From Methylobacterium sp. J-070 (GTDB lineage Bacteria > Pseudomonadota > Alphaproteobacteria > Rhizobiales > Beijerinckiaceae), in the NCBI RefSeq assembly GCF_022829385.1, contig NZ_JAKSXX010000189.1, positions 1 through 64,000 of the forward strand: a stretch of DNA of 64,000 nucleotides. Reading direction: 5' to 3'. This document shows positions 50,392 to 57,458 of the stretch, in pieces; position 1 is the first letter of the stretch, and each line of letters opens with the position of its first letter. The notes under the pieces were generated by a model. The model saw only the letters and a list, made by a program, of their open reading frames with translations, was not told the origin of the DNA and did no database searches. The translations under genes and the position numbers were made by a program.

Positions 50392-50892
50392 TCAGCCCCG
50401 CAGGGTCATCGTCCCGCCGCTGACGCTGAAGTCGCGCAAGCGCCGCAAGAACGACATGCCGAGCAGACTCGTGCCGAGGCGCCCCCGCGGGATCACCACC
50501 GCGTCCACGTCGCGCACGGTGATCGAGCCGATCTGCATCACGGCGATCCGGATCGGCGCCACAGGCACGGTCCCGTTCGCGGTGTTCCAGACGCGGGTGA
50601 AGTCGCCCGGCTGGACGCGGATCCCGATCCGGTCGGCATCCTCCTCCGAGAAGGCGCAGGAACTGGCGCCGGTATCCACCATCATCGGCAGGGCGCGGCC
50701 GTCCATCAGCGCATGGACGAAGAAGTGGCCGTTGCGGCCGGCCTGGAGCGCGACGCCCGCCACAGCCCCGTCGCCGACCGTCACGGCCGCGGCAACCGGC
50801 GTCGCGGCGCCGGGACGCCCCCGCTCGCGCAGCTTCTGTACCGCGGTGGCGGACAGGAAGCCGATCGTGCAGACGACAACGAAGGTGCGCAC
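50392..50892 (-). CDS. Retropepsin-like aspartic protease (TIGR02281 type), membrane-anchored
   Basis: Clan AA protease of 166 residues. One N-terminal membrane segment (MRTFVVVCTIGFLSATAVQK) is followed by a periplasmic domain. The catalytic motif is MMVDTGASSCAFSEEDADRI (Asp in DTGA); the later strands read VWNTANGTVPVAPIRIAVMQ and SLLGMSFLRRLRDFSVSGGT, the typical end of this family. Such proteins form homodimers with one catalytic Asp each. The start is GTG 50892, directly before the membrane segment; the longer open frame upstream is not conserved. Its substrates are unknown. Confidence 0.82.
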   Translation of the reverse strand: MRTFVVVCTIGFLSATAVQKLRERGRPGAATPVAAAVTVGDGAVAGVALQAGRNGHFFVHALMDGRALPMMVDTGASSCAFSEEDADRIGIRVQPGDFTRVWNTANGTVPVAPIRIAVMQIGSITVRDVDAVVIPRGRLGTSLLGMSFLRRLRDFSVSGGTMTLRG

Positions 50893-51092
50893 GCGTCCCG
50901 CCCCGGCCCGAAGGATCAGCCCCGATTTGGCCGAGGATCCATGAAGGGCCGGTACAAGGCGGGCCGACGGCCAACGGGCCAGCCCGGATTCCGCGCGGCT
51001 TGGTATCCGAACGGTGACTGCGACCGGTGAATGTCCGCCCTGCGACGCGGGCGGGACGGCGCCGGGGTTGACCGGCGCGGCGCGGGCGACCA

Positions 51093-51213
51093 AATCTCCC
51101 GGTGTTCCAGGGAGATCCCCGGCAAGGGGCTGAGAAACCGCTGGCACGTCCGTCAGGACCTGCGGCGCGGAAATCCTTCGAACCTGATCCGGCTCATACC
51201 GGCGTAGGGATTG
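51093..51213 (+). promoter_or_regulatory. Thiamine pyrophosphate (TPP) riboswitch
   Basis: Conserved parts in order: TCCCGGTGTTCC (about 51097-51108), GGGGCTGAGAAACCGC (51126-51141, THI-box CTGAGA) and GAACCTGATCCGGCTCATAC with CGGCGTAGGGATT (51180-51212). These match the helix-2 and helix-4 sensor arms of the TPP aptamer. It precedes thiO by about 80 bases, so binding of thiamine pyrophosphate should lower expression of thiO-S-G-E. The sequence between it and thiO offers no obvious T-rich terminator, so control may act on translation. Confidence 0.92.
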
Positions 51214-51293
51214 GACCGCGGCCGCTCGCGAGGGCAGGCCACAGCTTCTCACCGAAGCGCACGGCCCGATCCCCGCGACGGCAATCCGCGGAG

Positions 51294-52517
51294 ATGCCTG
51301 TGCCCCTGGACCGCCCCGACTCACCGATCGGCCACCGCCGCAGCCTGGACCGTGGCACCGCGCCGGCGAGCCTGCCGACGCGGACCGACGTCGCCGTAAT
51401 CGGCGGCGGCCTGATCGGGCTCGCGATCGCGTGGCGTCTGGCCCGGGCGGGGCGCGCCGTGACGGTGCTGGAGCGGGACACGATCGGAGCGGGCGCGAGC
51501 CTCGCGGCGACCGGCATGCTGGCGCCGGCCGCCGAGCACGAGCCCGGCTCGGACCCGCTCCTGCCGCTCGCCCTGGACTCGCTCCGGCGCTGGCCGGAGT
51601 TCCGCGACGCGCTGGAGGCCGAGTCCGGCCGCGCGATCGACTACCGTGCGGACGGGACCCTGGTGCTGGCTCTGGGCCGCGACGAGGTCGAGCGCCTGCG
51701 GTTCCGCTACGATCTGCAGCGCCGGTCCGGGCTCGACGCGGCCTGGCTGCCGGGCGGCGAGGTGCGGCGGCTGGAGCCCGGCCTGCGCCCCTCGGTGACC
51801 GCCGGGATCCACTGCCCGCTGGACCACCAGGTCGATCCCCGCCTGGTCATGGACGCCCTCGCCGAAGCCTGCCGCAGGGCCGGGGTCGTCCTGGCGGAAC
51901 GGACCCCCGTCACCGCCCTCGACTGGTCGGGCGGCCGCGTGACCGGGGTCCGCGCCGGAGACCGCGGCATCGCGGCGGAGACGGTGATCCTGGCGTCCGG
52001 CGCCTGGAGCGGGGAGGACGGCCTGCTGCCGGAGGCGCTCGCCCTGCCGGTGCGCCCGCTGAAGGGACAAGCCCTCGCCCTGCGCACCACCGCGCGCACC
52101 GGCGGTCTCGCCCGGATGGTCTGGACCGAGCAGGTCCACATGGCCCCGAAGAGCGACGGCCAGCTCATCGTGGGCGCCACCGTGGAGGATTGCGGGTTCC
52201 GGCCCGGCGTCACCGCGGGCGGCCTCTACGCCCTGCTGGAGGGCGCCCGCCGGGTGCTGCCGGGGATCGAGGAGATGGAGGTCGAGGCGGTGTGGAGCGG
52301 CTACCGCCCCACCTCGGACGACGACGCGCCGATCCTCGACACGCTCGCCCCCGGCCTCGTCGCCGCCACGGGACACCATCGCAACGGCTACCTGCTCGCC
52401 CCCGTCACCGCCGACGCCATCGCCGATCTCGTGACGGGCGGCGCGCTGCCGGAGGTTGCCCGGCCCTTCACCCGGGCCCGGTTCGACCGGCCCGAACCCC
52501 GGAGGGCCTCGGCATGA
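51294..52517 (+). CDS. thiO: Glycine oxidase ThiO
   Basis: FAD enzyme that oxidises glycine to the imine used to build the thiazole ring of thiamine. It has 407 residues. The FAD motif DVAVIGGGLIGLAIAWRLAR is near residues 37-56, followed by ATGMLAPAAE. Then LDHQVDPRLVMDALAEACRR, ASGAWSGEDGLLPEALALPV, RPLKGQALALR, and a C-terminal ATGHHRNGYLLAPVTADAIA typical of glycine/sarcosine-type oxidases. The start is ATG 51294 or GTG 51300. It is the first gene after the TPP riboswitch and overlaps thiS by four bases. Confidence 0.93.
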   Translation: MPVPLDRPDSPIGHRRSLDRGTAPASLPTRTDVAVIGGGLIGLAIAWRLARAGRAVTVLERDTIGAGASLAATGMLAPAAEHEPGSDPLLPLALDSLRRWPEFRDALEAESGRAIDYRADGTLVLALGRDEVERLRFRYDLQRRSGLDAAWLPGGEVRRLEPGLRPSVTAGIHCPLDHQVDPRLVMDALAEACRRAGVVLAERTPVTALDWSGGRVTGVRAGDRGIAAETVILASGAWSGEDGLLPEALALPVRPLKGQALALRTTARTGGLARMVWTEQVHMAPKSDGQLIVGATVEDCGFRPGVTAGGLYALLEGARRVLPGIEEMEVEAVWSGYRPTSDDDAPILDTLAPGLVAATGHHRNGYLLAPVTADAIADLVTGGALPEVARPFTRARFDRPEPRRASA

Positions 52518-52726
52518 CGATCTACATCAACGGCGAGCCGCGCGAGCGCGTGGCCGACACCGTGGACGCGCTGTTCCGCCTGGAGGCGGAGGAGAGCGGC
52601 ATCGAGAGCCCGCAGGGGGTCGCCATCGCGCTGAACGGTCGCGTGCTGCGCCGCCGGGATTGGGACGAGACCCCGATCGCGGACGGTGACCGGGTCGAGA
52701 TCGTCCGCGCCATGCAGGGAGGTTGA
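52514..52726 (+). CDS. thiS: Sulfur carrier protein ThiS
   Basis: Ubiquitin-fold carrier, 70 residues, whose C-terminal glycine receives sulfur as a thiocarboxylate for the thiazole synthase. It starts MTIYINGEPRERVADT, has VAIALNGRVLRRRDWDETPI in the middle, and ends MQGG with the required Gly-Gly. The ATG overlaps the thiO stop (ATGA), giving translational coupling. thiG starts two bases after its stop. Confidence 0.95.
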   Translation: MTIYINGEPRERVADTVDALFRLEAEESGIESPQGVAIALNGRVLRRRDWDETPIADGDRVEIVRAMQGG

Positions 52727-52728
52727 GC

Positions 52729-53532
52729 ATGGACCAGAGTGTCACGCCGCTGCATCCCGAGAGGCGGGAGGACAGCCTGACCATCGCCGGGGCGACCCTG
52801 TCGTCCCGCCTGTTCATCGGCACGGCCGGCTACCCGACACAGGCGATCATGCGCGACGCCGTCCTGGCGAGCGGCGCCGAGGTGGTGACCGCCTCGATCC
52901 GACGGGTCTCGCTCCAGGGCCACGGCTCGGACACGGTGTCGATGCTGAAGGGCAAGCGCTTCCTGCCCAACACCGCCGGCTGCGAGACCGCCCGCGACGC
53001 GATCATGACCGCCGAACTCGCTCGGGAGGCGCTCGACACGACCTGGATCAAGGTCGAGGTGATCGGCGACCGGGAGACCCTCTATCCGGACGTGATGGAG
53101 CTGATCGAGGCCTGCCGCCACCTCGTGGACGCGGGCTTCGTGGTCCTGCCCTACTGCAACGACGATCCCATCGTCTGCCAGCGCCTGGAGGATCTCGGCT
53201 GCGCGGCCGTGATGCCGATGGGCTCGCTGATCGGGTCCGGGATGGGGGTGGCGAACCCGGCCAATCTCGAACTGATCTGCCGCCGCGCCACGGTGCCGGT
53301 GATCGTTGATGCCGGGATCGGCACCGCCTCGGACGCGGTGATCGCCATGGAACTCGGCGCGTCGGCCTGCCTGATCAACACGGCGGTGGCCAAGGCCGAC
53401 GATCCGGTGCGCATGGCCCGGGCCATGGGCCGGGCGGTGGCGGCCGGCCGCGACGCGCATCTGGCGGGGCGGATCCCCCGCCGGGGCCGGGCCGAACCGT
53501 CGAGCCCACAGCTCGGCCTCGTCGGCTCGTGA
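52729..53532 (+). CDS. thiG: Thiazole synthase ThiG
   Basis: TIM-barrel enzyme that joins deoxyxylulose phosphate, the glycine imine and sulfur from ThiS into the thiazole phosphate. It has 267 residues. The N-terminal segment is TIAGATLSSRLFIGTAGYP, then ASIRRVSLQ, FLPNTAGCETARDAI, the Schiff-base Lys in TTWIKVEVIGD, MPMGSLIGSGMG, and VPVIVDAGIGTASDAVIAME. The start is ATG 52729, two bases after thiS. It overlaps thiE by four bases. Confidence 0.96.
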   Translation: MDQSVTPLHPERREDSLTIAGATLSSRLFIGTAGYPTQAIMRDAVLASGAEVVTASIRRVSLQGHGSDTVSMLKGKRFLPNTAGCETARDAIMTAELAREALDTTWIKVEVIGDRETLYPDVMELIEACRHLVDAGFVVLPYCNDDPIVCQRLEDLGCAAVMPMGSLIGSGMGVANPANLELICRRATVPVIVDAGIGTASDAVIAMELGASACLINTAVAKADDPVRMARAMGRAVAAGRDAHLAGRIPRRGRAEPSSPQLGLVGS

Positions 53533-54173
53533 GGGCGCTGCCGTCGCCGCTCCTCGTGGTGACGGACCGGCACGGGCATGCACGCCCGATCGTCGAGACC
53601 GTGCGGGCGATCCTGAAGGGCGGCGGCCGCTGGATCTGGTTCCGCGACACGGATCTGGAGCCGGAGGCGCGCCGCCGCCTCGGCGCATCGGTGGCCGCGT
53701 GCGTCCGGGCGATGCACGGCGTGCTGACGGTGGGCGGCGACGTCGCGCTGGCCCTGGCGCTCGGGGCCGACGGCGTGCATCTCGGCGGCGGCGCCGGCCC
53801 GGAGGCGATCGCGGCGGCGCGGGCCGCGCTGGGGGAGGGGGCGCGGATCGGCTTCTCGGCCCACGCGCCGCAGGAAGCCGCCCAGGCCGCGGCGGCGGGC
53901 GCCGATTACGTGACGCTCAGCCCGATCTTCCCGACCGCCAGCAAGCCGGGCTACGGTCCGGCACTCGGTCTCGATGGCCTCTCGGCTGCGCGGGCGGCGG
54001 GTCTGCCGGTGGTCGCGCTCGGCGGCATCGAAACGGGCCGGATCGCGGAATGCCGCGCGGCCGGCGCGAACGGGGTGGCGGTCATGGGCGGGTTGATGCG
54101 GGCCGCCGATCCGGCCGGCGCCGCGCGGGTACTGCAAGACGCCTGGCGCGCAGCCGCGCCCCTGCGCTCGTGA
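53529..54173 (+). CDS. thiE: Thiamine phosphate synthase-like protein (ThiE/TenI family)
   Basis: TIM barrel of 214 residues that by position should couple the pyrimidine and thiazole halves of thiamine. Seen: LLVVTDRHGHARPIVETVRA, GADGVHLGGG, the pyrophosphate/thiazole loop YVTLSPIFPTASKPGYG, and VVALGGIETGRIAECRAAGA. Where ThiE normally has a ...IINDR Asn-Asp motif, this protein has LTVGGDVALA, and the Gln-x-Arg-x-Lys substrate segment is WIWFRDTDL. It may therefore be a divergent ThiE or a TenI-type thiazole tautomerase. The start is GTG 53529 overlapping the thiG stop. It is the last gene of the thiamine operon. Confidence 0.78.
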   Translation: MRALPSPLLVVTDRHGHARPIVETVRAILKGGGRWIWFRDTDLEPEARRRLGASVAACVRAMHGVLTVGGDVALALALGADGVHLGGGAGPEAIAAARAALGEGARIGFSAHAPQEAAQAAAAGADYVTLSPIFPTASKPGYGPALGLDGLSAARAAGLPVVALGGIETGRIAECRAAGANGVAVMGGLMRAADPAGAARVLQDAWRAAAPLRS

Positions 54174-54221
54174 TCGTCTCGAGCCATCTCTCGACGAAGA
54201 CTTCGGTGCCGGCGTCTTTGC

Positions 54222-54294
54222 GAGTGGAGCGAAGCGATCCAGGCAGCACCACGCGCGCGACGGTCGCGCGAACTTCGGTCGCTTCGCTCCGCTC
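54222..54294. repeat. Intergenic palindromic repeat, GGAGCGAAGCGA type
   Basis: GAGTGGAGCGAAGCGA (54222-54237) faces TCGCTTCGCTCCGCTC (54279-54294), 15 of 16 positions pairing. The flanks CGTCTTTGCGAG and TCATGATGACGG are those of a repeat scattered between genes in many alphaproteobacteria. It lies between convergent thiE and anbu and could stop transcription from either side. Confidence 0.82.
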
Positions 54295-54403
54295 ATGATG
54301 ACGGCGGAGTCGCGTTGAACGAAGGCTTCATCAGGCGCCTAGAGCCGTTGCCAATGGCGTTGCGACAGGCGGTCGGCCCTCGGAGGGCAGTCGTCCAACC
54401 CAT

Positions 54404-54522
54404 CCCCCTCATCCTGAGGTGCGAGCGCAGCGAGCCTCGAAGGAGAGCTCCAGGGATCGCGCGGTCGGCTCGAGGGCTCCTTCGAGGCCTCCGCTTCGCT
54501 CCGGCACCTCAGGATGAGGGGG
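54404..54522. repeat. Intergenic palindromic repeat, CATCCTGAGGTGC type
   Basis: CCCCCTCATCCTGAGGTGC (54404-54422) and GCACCTCAGGATGAGGGGG (54504-54522) are perfect 19-base inverted arms. The interior is also partly self-complementary (GCGAGCGCAGCGAGCCTCGAAGGAG facing CTCCTTCGAGGCCTCCGCTTCGC). The element type is widespread in alphaproteobacterial intergenic DNA. The rest of the 54174-54703 gap has no gene that can be supported. Confidence 0.9.
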
Positions 54523-54703
54523 AGGATGGGATAAACGGGTTCCGCATGCTGTCGTGTCTGGGTCTCAATGCAACGGGGATCGGCTCTAAGCAAGTTCCGC
54601 AAGAGCGGTCGCCGATTTTGCGACAAAAACCAGCGACCACAAGGACCTGAGCAGCCTTGCTTTGGCCTGCCGACAAGGCCGCTCAGCTGTCCCCGCCGGA
54701 TCG

Positions 54704-55453
54704 CTACTTGCCCGCCGGCCCGTAGGGCGGTCGGGGAATCGCCCGGTGCGCCGCCCGGAGGGCCGCCGACCAGCGCTCGCGCAGGTCGTGGAAATAGCCC
54801 TCGCCGGCCTCGATCCGGTGGTTCACCTCCAGCGTCAGGGCGCTCCGGCGGGCCACCGCGATATCGATCGGCAGGCCGACGCCCAGGTTCGACCGCATGG
54901 TCGAATCCATCGAGACCAAGCTGACCTTCAGGGCGTCGTACAGGTCGGTCTCGTACTTCACCGCCCGGTCGAGGATCGGCTTGCCGTACTTGTGCTCGCC
55001 GATCTGCAGGAACGGCGCGTCGGTGCTGCACTCGATGAAGTTGCCCGCCGAATAGATCAGGTACAGCCGCATCTCGCCGGTGCCGATCTGGCCGCCGAAC
55101 AGCAGCGAGATCGAGAAGCGGATGTTGGCCGCCTCGAACCCCTCCTTCTCGATCGACCGGACGTGCCGGATCGCGCGCCCGATGAGCTGCGCCGCCTGGA
55201 ACATGGTCGGCGCTTCGACGAGCTTCTGCGGGGGCTCGTCCTCCGCGCCGGGCACCCCCTCCTGGAGCAGGCTGAGCACCGACTGGGTGATCGAGAGGTT
55301 GCCGGCCGAGGCCAGCATCATCACCCGCTCGCCCGGCACGGTGAAGTGGTGGAGCTTGCGGTAGGTCGAGATATCGTCGAGCCCCGCGTTGGTGCGGGTA
55401 TCGGCGACCATCACGAGCCCTTCCTCGACCAGGACACCCACGCAGTAGGTCAT
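54704..55453 (-). CDS. Anbu proteasome-like NTN peptidase
   Basis: Bacterial relative of the proteasome beta subunit and HslV, 249 residues, cytosolic. It reads MTYCVGVLVEEGLVMVADTR; after Met removal Thr becomes the N-terminal nucleophile, supported by Asp in ADTRTN (residue 18) and Lys in YRKLHHF (residue 33). Other marks: VMMLASAGNLSITQSVLSLL and GSMD-like SLVSMDSTMRSNLGVGLPID. The family name Anbu means ancestral beta subunit; activity on natural substrates is not established. The start is ATG 55453. It ends a minus-strand series with transglutaminase-like, alpha-E and ATP-grasp proteins, the usual partners of Anbu. Confidence 0.93.
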   Translation of the reverse strand: MTYCVGVLVEEGLVMVADTRTNAGLDDISTYRKLHHFTVPGERVMMLASAGNLSITQSVLSLLQEGVPGAEDEPPQKLVEAPTMFQAAQLIGRAIRHVRSIEKEGFEAANIRFSISLLFGGQIGTGEMRLYLIYSAGNFIECSTDAPFLQIGEHKYGKPILDRAVKYETDLYDALKVSLVSMDSTMRSNLGVGLPIDIAVARRSALTLEVNHRIEAGEGYFHDLRERWSAALRAAHRAIPRPPYGPAGK

Positions 55454-55497
55454 CGTCTTCGGGCTCTCGTGCGGCCGGCGTACCGGTGGCGGGACAA

Positions 55498-56325
55498 TCA
55501 GGATTGGGCGGCGGCCCTGCCTTGCTCGACGCGGAGCTTCACGTCCAGTGTCTCGGTGCCGCCGCCGGTGCGGCTGCCGCGGATCGGCGCGGCGCCGAGA
55601 TAGTCGAGGCCGCTGGCGACGCGGATGTGGTTGTCCGACGGACTCACGTCGAAGCACGGGTCGAACGCGACCCAGCCGAGATCCGGCACCAGGGCCTCGA
55701 CCCAGCCGTGCGGCGCCTCGACATCCGCCTGTCCGTCGTCCCGGGCGCGGTAGCCCGCCGCGTAGCGGGCCGGAATGCCGATGTGGCGGGCTGCGGCGAT
55801 GAACACGTGGGCGAGGTCCTGGCAGACGCCCCGCCCGGCCGCGAAGGCCTTGGCGGCCGGGACCGCGCTGGTGGCCGGGCCCGGCTCGTAGGCCACGGCG
55901 CCGTGGACCGCGCCCATCAGCCGATGGAGCAGAGCCAGGGCCGCGGCGTCGCCCGCGGCGGCGACCTGCTCGGCGAAGGCGTGCAGCTCCGGGCTCGCCG
56001 CGCACAGGTCCGTGTCGCGCAGGTAGAACTCGTCCGGCAGACGCTCGATCGTGCCGCGCAGGACCCCGTGGGTGTCGTCGGTGTCGACCTCGCCGGTGAC
56101 CCGGATCGTCACGGCGTCGGACGGCTCGTCCGGGGTGAACCAGTGGACGATATTGCCGAAGCCGTCCTCGCGGGCGGTCAGCCGCCCGTCCACGGTGGTG
56201 TCGATCCGCCAGGCGCGGACGTACTGCCCGTCATGGTCCCGGGGCGTCAGGCGCAGGACCTGCACGAGCCCGCGGGCCGGCTGCTCGTAGGTGTAGATGG
56301 TCTCGTGGACCACGCGGATGCGCAT
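55498..56325 (-). CDS. Transglutaminase-like cysteine peptidase family protein
   Basis: Protein of 275 residues. The N-terminal beta domain starts MRIRVVHETIYTYEQPARGL, a known lead-in of bacterial transglutaminase-like proteins. The core has the catalytic Cys in GRGVCQDLAHVFIAAARHIG, the His in APHGWVEALVPDLGWVAFDP and the Asp in that same FDP segment. These proteins act as peptidases or amide-bond transferases; the substrate is unknown. ATG 56325. Lies 44 bases before anbu and 118 bases after the alpha-E gene; a 13-bp hairpin (56411-56442) lies in the latter gap. Confidence 0.9.
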   Translation of the reverse strand: MRIRVVHETIYTYEQPARGLVQVLRLTPRDHDGQYVRAWRIDTTVDGRLTAREDGFGNIVHWFTPDEPSDAVTIRVTGEVDTDDTHGVLRGTIERLPDEFYLRDTDLCAASPELHAFAEQVAAAGDAAALALLHRLMGAVHGAVAYEPGPATSAVPAAKAFAAGRGVCQDLAHVFIAAARHIGIPARYAAGYRARDDGQADVEAPHGWVEALVPDLGWVAFDPCFDVSPSDNHIRVASGLDYLGAAPIRGSRTGGGTETLDVKLRVEQGRAAAQS

Positions 56326-56410
56326 GCGCCGTCCTGTTCGTGTTCGTCGGAGCATCCACCCGAAAGGTCGATGCCGGCTCCCGGAAACAATACCCCATCG
56401 AGGGGCTCGA

Positions 56411-56442
56411 GCACGGTCCCGGACGCGCTGTCCGGGACGTGC
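56411..56442. other. Inter-cistronic hairpin in the Anbu cluster
   Basis: GTCCCGGAC (56416-56424) pairs with GTCCGGGAC (56430-56438), extended by GCAC (56411-56414) with GTGC (56439-56442) past one bulged G. It sits directly after the alpha-E stop. No T-run follows, so it may stabilise the upstream message or reduce readthrough rather than end it. Confidence 0.55.
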
Positions 56443-56443
56443 C

Positions 56444-57391
56444 CTAGCCGACCAGATACTGCTTGGCGATCGCCTCGCCCACCTTGTTGTTCTCGGCGAT
56501 GAACGCCTCGACGAACTCATGCAGGCCCGAGGCGAAGACCCGGTCGATGTCCTCGCCCTCGAGCTTGGCCAGCATGTTGCCGGCCAGCCGCTGGCTCGGG
56601 CCGCGGCGACCGTAGGCGTCGGCGATGAGGTCGAGATACTCGACGATCACGCCGTAGCAGTTCGCGAACGAGCGCGGCATCTGCTTGTTGAGCATCAGCA
56701 GATCGGCCACCAGCAGCGGCTTGATGCTCTCGCGGTAGACCCAGTGATAGGCGTTGAAGGCCGAGACCTCCCGGAGGATCGTAGTCCACTGGAAGTAGTC
56801 GAGACTGCCGCCGACCGTCTCGTCGTGCGGCAGCAGGATCTGGTACTTCACGTCGAGGATGCGGGCGGTGTTGTCGGCCCGCTCGACCGCCGTGCCGAGC
56901 CGGGTGAACCAGAAGGCGTCGTTGCGGAGCATGGTCCGGAAGGCCGAGCCGTCGAAGGTCAGCGAGACGGTCTTCACCCAATCGAGGAAGCGCCCGAACT
57001 CGTCCCGGTTGAGATCCTTGCCGGCGTAGTTGCGCAGTTCGAGCCACGCGCCGTTGATCGCGTCCCACATCTCGGTGGTGAGCGCGGTGCGGACCGAGCG
57101 GGCATTCTCGCGGGCCGCCTCGATGCAGGAGCGGATCGAGGACGGGTTGTGCGGGCTGAAGGCAAGGAAGTCGCAGACGGTGTCGGCGTTCACCGCGCTG
57201 TAGTGCGTCTTGAAGGCGTCCGGATCGCCGGCCGAGGCGAGGGCCGAGTCCCACTCGTTGCTCTCGCCGCCGTCGTAATTCGTCGGCAGCGAGGCGAAGC
57301 GGTGCGCCGCGTCGAGGATGCGGGCGACGAAGTCGGCGCGCTCGACGTATCGCGAGAGCCAGAAGAGGTTGTCGGCAGTCCTGGAAAGCAT
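56444..57391 (-). CDS. Alpha-E domain protein
   Basis: All-helical protein of 315 residues named for conserved helices with glutamates. It begins MLSRTADNLFWLSRYVERAD, the signature of the family; later come TAVERADNTARILDVKYQIL, FNAYHWVYRESIKPLLVADL and NKQMPRSFANCYGVIVEYLD. No catalytic site is known. Alpha-E proteins occur almost always next to circularly permuted ATP-grasp enzymes, sometimes fused, and were proposed to help make or attach peptides. ATG 57391, 67 bases after the ATP-grasp stop. Confidence 0.93.
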   Translation of the reverse strand: MLSRTADNLFWLSRYVERADFVARILDAAHRFASLPTNYDGGESNEWDSALASAGDPDAFKTHYSAVNADTVCDFLAFSPHNPSSIRSCIEAARENARSVRTALTTEMWDAINGAWLELRNYAGKDLNRDEFGRFLDWVKTVSLTFDGSAFRTMLRNDAFWFTRLGTAVERADNTARILDVKYQILLPHDETVGGSLDYFQWTTILREVSAFNAYHWVYRESIKPLLVADLLMLNKQMPRSFANCYGVIVEYLDLIADAYGRRGPSQRLAGNMLAKLEGEDIDRVFASGLHEFVEAFIAENNKVGEAIAKQYLVG

Positions 57392-57458
57392 TGTTCTTCA
57401 GCCAACTTCTTCAGCCACGTCCCGGTCTCCGGCCCGCGCCCGCGGGGACCGCGAGACC

